Source: Candidatus Heimdallarchaeota archaeon (lineage in GTDB: Archaea; Asgardarchaeota; Heimdallarchaeia; Hodarchaeales; Hodarchaeaceae). From it: a DNA stretch of 64,000 bases. A program made the position numbers and the translations under genes. Below, one piece after another: positions 61,356 to 64,000 of the stretch (position 1 is its first letter; each line of letters begins with the position of its first letter). The notes beneath the pieces were generated by a model. It was not told the origin of the DNA. It was given only the letters and a program-made list of their open reading frames with translations, and searched no databases. Location of the stretch: positions 1,999,814 through 2,063,813 of the forward strand of contig CP070695.1 of NCBI GenBank assembly GCA_020353515.1, in the 5' to 3' direction.

Positions 61356-62462
61356 TTACTCAGTTTTTGATTTTAATTTATTTGCCTGTTCACGGAGGAG
61401 AGCGATACGAAACGTCAGGAAGTCTAATTGGTGGCTTCCTATTGGTGCTGGAATTATGGAAGGTAGCTTTTTCAATGTATTTGCTAATATTTCATGACCT
61501 ACCAGATTTCCACCGTAACAGTCTACTCGGATCTCTTGCAAATAAACTCGATAACGCTGGGTTAATACTAAGCATGTGGAGGTGAGAAAGACAAGTATAA
61601 TCAGAATTAGAAAAATTAAAGAGAATGTGTTAAACGCAAGAATTGGTAAATCATTTAAAATCAGAATTAAGGCATTTAACACAATAAAAATTCGGAAAGT
61701 TCGAAGAATTCCTTCTGTGCCTAAAATTAGATACGCAGTTCGAATATGATGTCTTGCTAGATGTCCTTCTTCGTGACTTAATACAGCTATAAGCTCCTCA
61801 TCGGTCAGCTTCCAATTAAAATATTGCGAGATCAAACAAATATTCTTCTTCCACCCAAGGGTCATGACCCCTGCAGAAAGAAACAACGATGCAAGTTCAA
61901 CATCAGCGAAACGAAATTCGTTAATTAAGTGATTATTTGGATGGTTTTGTCTAACATGATTAACAATTTCAGTGCTGACTGGTGTTTGAGCAGTTGCCAA
62001 TAATTTTCTTTTAGAATTGAGTGATAAGATAATGAACATACCTTGATACCCTAATGAAATGATTAATGCCAATCCTAGATATTGCCATTGAGGTAAATCA
62101 ATGATTGTAGATCCAAAAAATATCGCGAGTAGAATTCCAAGAAAAACAACAGAATAAACCTGGGTTATTAAATGTATAATAACCTCTCTCCAAGAAGGTT
62201 GGAAATGGACATGGGCCACTTCAATTGCATGTGATCGGAGCTCTGTATAAGACTTGTAGAAAAATAAGAGCATAGTGAGAAATAAACCAAGAGATATCAC
62301 TGTTAAACTTATGTAGAAAAGTAAATCGTTGTTTATCAGGTATCCTAAGCCAATAACTAAGAGTCCAAAGACTAAAGGGTAAAATAATGCATATATTGCC
62401 AGGAGAAGGAAGTCACTTACTGGAAGGGGTACACCTCTCTTGGTATACTGTTCTACATCCAT
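61356..62462 (-). CDS. M48-family membrane metalloprotease
   Basis: About 368 residues. Four membrane helices lie in the first 145 residues, then the zinc motif HEEGHLARHH (near 225-235, the HExxH of M48 peptidases) preceded by LTDEELIAVLS, and two further helices (about 250-300). The third ligand Glu would be in the region near VDCYGGNLVGHE. HtpX-like enzymes remove damaged membrane proteins. ATG 62462 is the likely start; TTG 62480 is possible. It stands alone, divergent from the flavoprotein at 62634. Confidence 0.8.
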   Translation of the reverse strand: MDVEQYTKRGVPLPVSDFLLLAIYALFYPLVFGLLVIGLGYLINNDLLFYISLTVISLGLFLTMLLFFYKSYTELRSHAIEVAHVHFQPSWREVIIHLITQVYSVVFLGILLAIFFGSTIIDLPQWQYLGLALIISLGYQGMFIILSLNSKRKLLATAQTPVSTEIVNHVRQNHPNNHLINEFRFADVELASLFLSAGVMTLGWKKNICLISQYFNWKLTDEELIAVLSHEEGHLARHHIRTAYLILGTEGILRTFRIFIVLNALILILNDLPILAFNTFSLIFLILIILVFLTSTCLVLTQRYRVYLQEIRVDCYGGNLVGHEILANTLKKLPSIIPAPIGSHQLDFLTFRIALLREQANKLKSKTE

Positions 62463-62633
62463 AAAATCTCGAGGATACAATCAGAAGTTTCATTTTAAAA
62501 TGACCTACTCCTTTAATCTTTTTAAGTTCAACTTATCTTCTCTACTAATTAACAGAATTCTGATAATATTTTAATAGGGAAAATTTCGATTTAGAATAAT
62601 AAGCAAAGGTTAACTCAAGGAGATAACCTCATA

Positions 62634-63920
62634 GTGAAATTAGGCTCAATGCAACCCCCAAAAGAATATAAATTCCTCCAGGAGCAAATTTTTGAGTTTT
62701 GGCCATTTAATAAGTTTAAATCTCCAATGAACGTCTTTTTACTACTGATTCTATATGTTATTTGGGGTATGACGCTTTTTCTCTATTATGACATTCCTAT
62801 ATACTATTTTATTGCGGGTTTTTGTGGAGTATTTGGCCTTTTTTTATGGACTATTGGAATCTTCAGTTATGCAGATAATTTAAGGAGTGTACAAGTTGAG
62901 AGAATTAATGCTGCTAATAAAAAATTCCTAACAGAGTTTCTCGAAAATTTATTTCATCCTTCCTCTTTAGTCGTAAGCGTTCTGGTATTTTCAGTTGTTA
63001 TTACCTATTATTTTTCCTCTACTACATTTGGTGTTGAGAGTCTTCTTGTGAAAATTCAACAAGATATGAATCTCAATACATTACCTCCGATATTTCTGCT
63101 GTACATATTTTTACTTACATTTGATCTCTGTTATAGATTAGGGTTGTCTCTTTATGTGATCTTGACACAAATTCGTAGGAATGTCCGATTAGCTGGGTAT
63201 TTAAAATCTCCTCTTTTAAGGACTTCTTTCTCCCCTGTTGATATTGCTAACCTTGAAAAAATGGATTATTATAATTACATGGCAATATGCAGTAGTTTTA
63301 CTCTCCTTCCTCTCGGAATTATTGATTTATTCTTGTTATATGCCCTTATTCTATTTATTGTGGTGACTTTTTCTCTTATGTTGGTTAATATTGTTCACTT
63401 ACGAATTTTATATACTCGATCTTTCCCACAAGGGTTGTTGTCCTTGCTACGTTCAGCAAAATTGGCAAGAGTGGCTACAATTTCTACTAATAGATTTCCT
63501 CATGTTGTTCCAACATTATTCGTCTTCGATGGTCGAAGTATTTTCATAGCAACTTCTATTATCAGTCAAAAAGTTAAAAACCTAAAACATAATGCTAATA
63601 TTGCAATATTTATCGATTCACAGCCAGATGGAGATTTAACAAAGGGGACTGGTGTCTTAGTTGCTGGTCATGCGAAAATTTATGGATATAACATGTGGAT
63701 GGGGATTATTTACTATCTAGTAAGAGGATTTAGGATGGTACGACTTCTTATGTTATTTAGACGAAAATATCCTCATTACATCTCTCATTATCTAAAAGGA
63801 CAGAGAGATCTCCCGCGAGCATGGCAAGTGTATCCAATTATCAGTAGAGCAATAGTTGAAATCATTCCTGATCAACTGTACTTCTGGAAAGCTTCACGGC
63901 CTACTTTAGTTAAATTCTAA
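62634..63920 (+). CDS. Membrane-anchored split-barrel (PNPOx-like) flavoprotein
   Basis: A 428-residue protein. The first ~260 residues have about six membrane helices (near 31-52, 57-80, 108-130, 148-173, 205-225, 230-250). The C-terminal domain (about 265-428) is a pyridoxamine-5'-phosphate-oxidase-like split barrel: SAKLARVATISTNRFPHVVP, LFVFDGRSIFIATS, ISQKVKNLKHNANIAIFID and GVLVAGHAKIYG. These domains bind FMN, F420 or heme. The fusion to a multi-pass membrane part is unusual. The start is GTG 62634 with AAGGAGATAAC just before it. Electron transfer or lipid-soluble substrate reduction would fit, but no partner is near. Confidence 0.75.
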   Translation: MKLGSMQPPKEYKFLQEQIFEFWPFNKFKSPMNVFLLLILYVIWGMTLFLYYDIPIYYFIAGFCGVFGLFLWTIGIFSYADNLRSVQVERINAANKKFLTEFLENLFHPSSLVVSVLVFSVVITYYFSSTTFGVESLLVKIQQDMNLNTLPPIFLLYIFLLTFDLCYRLGLSLYVILTQIRRNVRLAGYLKSPLLRTSFSPVDIANLEKMDYYNYMAICSSFTLLPLGIIDLFLLYALILFIVVTFSLMLVNIVHLRILYTRSFPQGLLSLLRSAKLARVATISTNRFPHVVPTLFVFDGRSIFIATSIISQKVKNLKHNANIAIFIDSQPDGDLTKGTGVLVAGHAKIYGYNMWMGIIYYLVRGFRMVRLLMLFRRKYPHYISHYLKGQRDLPRAWQVYPIISRAIVEIIPDQLYFWKASRPTLVKF

Positions 63921-63932
63921 GTTGTGGTAACT

Positions 63933-64000
63933 TTGAAAGTAACATGTGAATTAAATGGTCATGTTTGTGAATTACCTGAATTCTTAACTGAATTCTTCAT
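63933..64000 (+). CDS. Start of an unidentified gene (partial)
   Basis: An open frame from TTG 63933 to the window edge. The 22 visible residues (MKVTCELNGHVCELPEFLT) look protein-like with two Cys. It follows the flavoprotein on the same strand by 12 bp. Too little is present to name a family. Confidence 0.3.
   Translation, partial: MKVTCELNGHVCELPEFLTEFF

Noticed and set aside
1..64000. tRNA or rRNA genes, CRISPR arrays, transposases, integrases or phage genes
   Set aside because: I looked through the gene-free intervals and products and saw no cloverleaf-like sequences, regularly spaced repeats or mobile-element proteins; a tRNA scan would settle the tRNA point.

Overview
The window is a 64 kb stretch of AT-rich archaeal chromosome without rRNA genes, recognisable tRNA genes, CRISPR arrays or insertion sequences. 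Archaeal traits are a geranylgeranyl-reductase-family flavoprotein (lipid saturation), a PhoU protein with an N-terminal AbrB-type domain, a stand-alone Mth938-like protein, TATA-like boxes upstream of many genes, single small winged-helix regulators, and frequent TTG/GTG starts. Three features point towards Asgard archaea (Promethearchaeota), perhaps a Heimdallarchaeia-like lineage: two longin/roadblock-like proteins, one of them fused to a seven-helix membrane domain; 7TM proteins without a kinase; and a winged-helix protein with a B-box-like zinc tail. No phylogenetic marker gene is present, so this placement is an inference of moderate confidence.

Layout. 0-7 kb: a nucleoside phosphorylase, a Cys-rich protein and a lipase lie among several broken genes (MaoC-like dehydratase, alpha/beta hydrolase, an unnamed remnant, an amidohydrolase stub). 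A HAD phosphatase/methyltransferase pair follows. 7-15 kb: an ATC-hydrolase-like protein, a longin-like/coiled-coil pair, a hexapeptide acyltransferase, a geranylgeranyl-reductase-like gene with a double metallophosphoesterase, and PhoU. 15-24.5 kb: a tyrosine phosphatase frameshifted in its P-loop, an MFS carrier, a GH2 glycosidase, TrmO, a DUF3604/PHP-like protein, an Mth938-like protein, a small SD-led gene and two surface LVIVD-repeat proteins, one collapsed. 24.5-33 kb: divergent regulators around a palindrome, a CPBP-like protein, a purple-acid-phosphatase-like enzyme, a double GNAT, RpiA, DUF362 and a PHP phosphatase. 33-47 kb: a cation efflux pump, a PLP enzyme, an LLM flavoenzyme, the 7TM-longin protein, an aldo/keto reductase, a second phosphorylase, a MacB-type ABC exporter, a lone 7TM protein, a flavodoxin and an Fpg/Nei glycosylase between two DUF4386-like proteins. 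47-64 kb: an EamA carrier, twin zinc-ribbon/TM/beta-helix proteins, a QueG-like Fe-S protein, an ABC-2 exporter, an M19 dipeptidase, two MFS carriers, a DppC-like permease with a large outer domain, an aldo/keto reductase, an M48 protease and a membrane-anchored split-barrel flavoprotein.

Functionally this is an accessory region of a heterotroph: sugar and peptide handling (GH2, RpiA, phosphorylases, M19, DppC), redox flavoenzymes, export systems, and several local regulators sitting beside their likely target genes. The most original content is the membrane/longin signalling-type proteins, the proteins with large external domains, and the dense set of broken genes in the first 24 kb. Those breaks could be real decay or assembly errors, and reads would be needed to decide.
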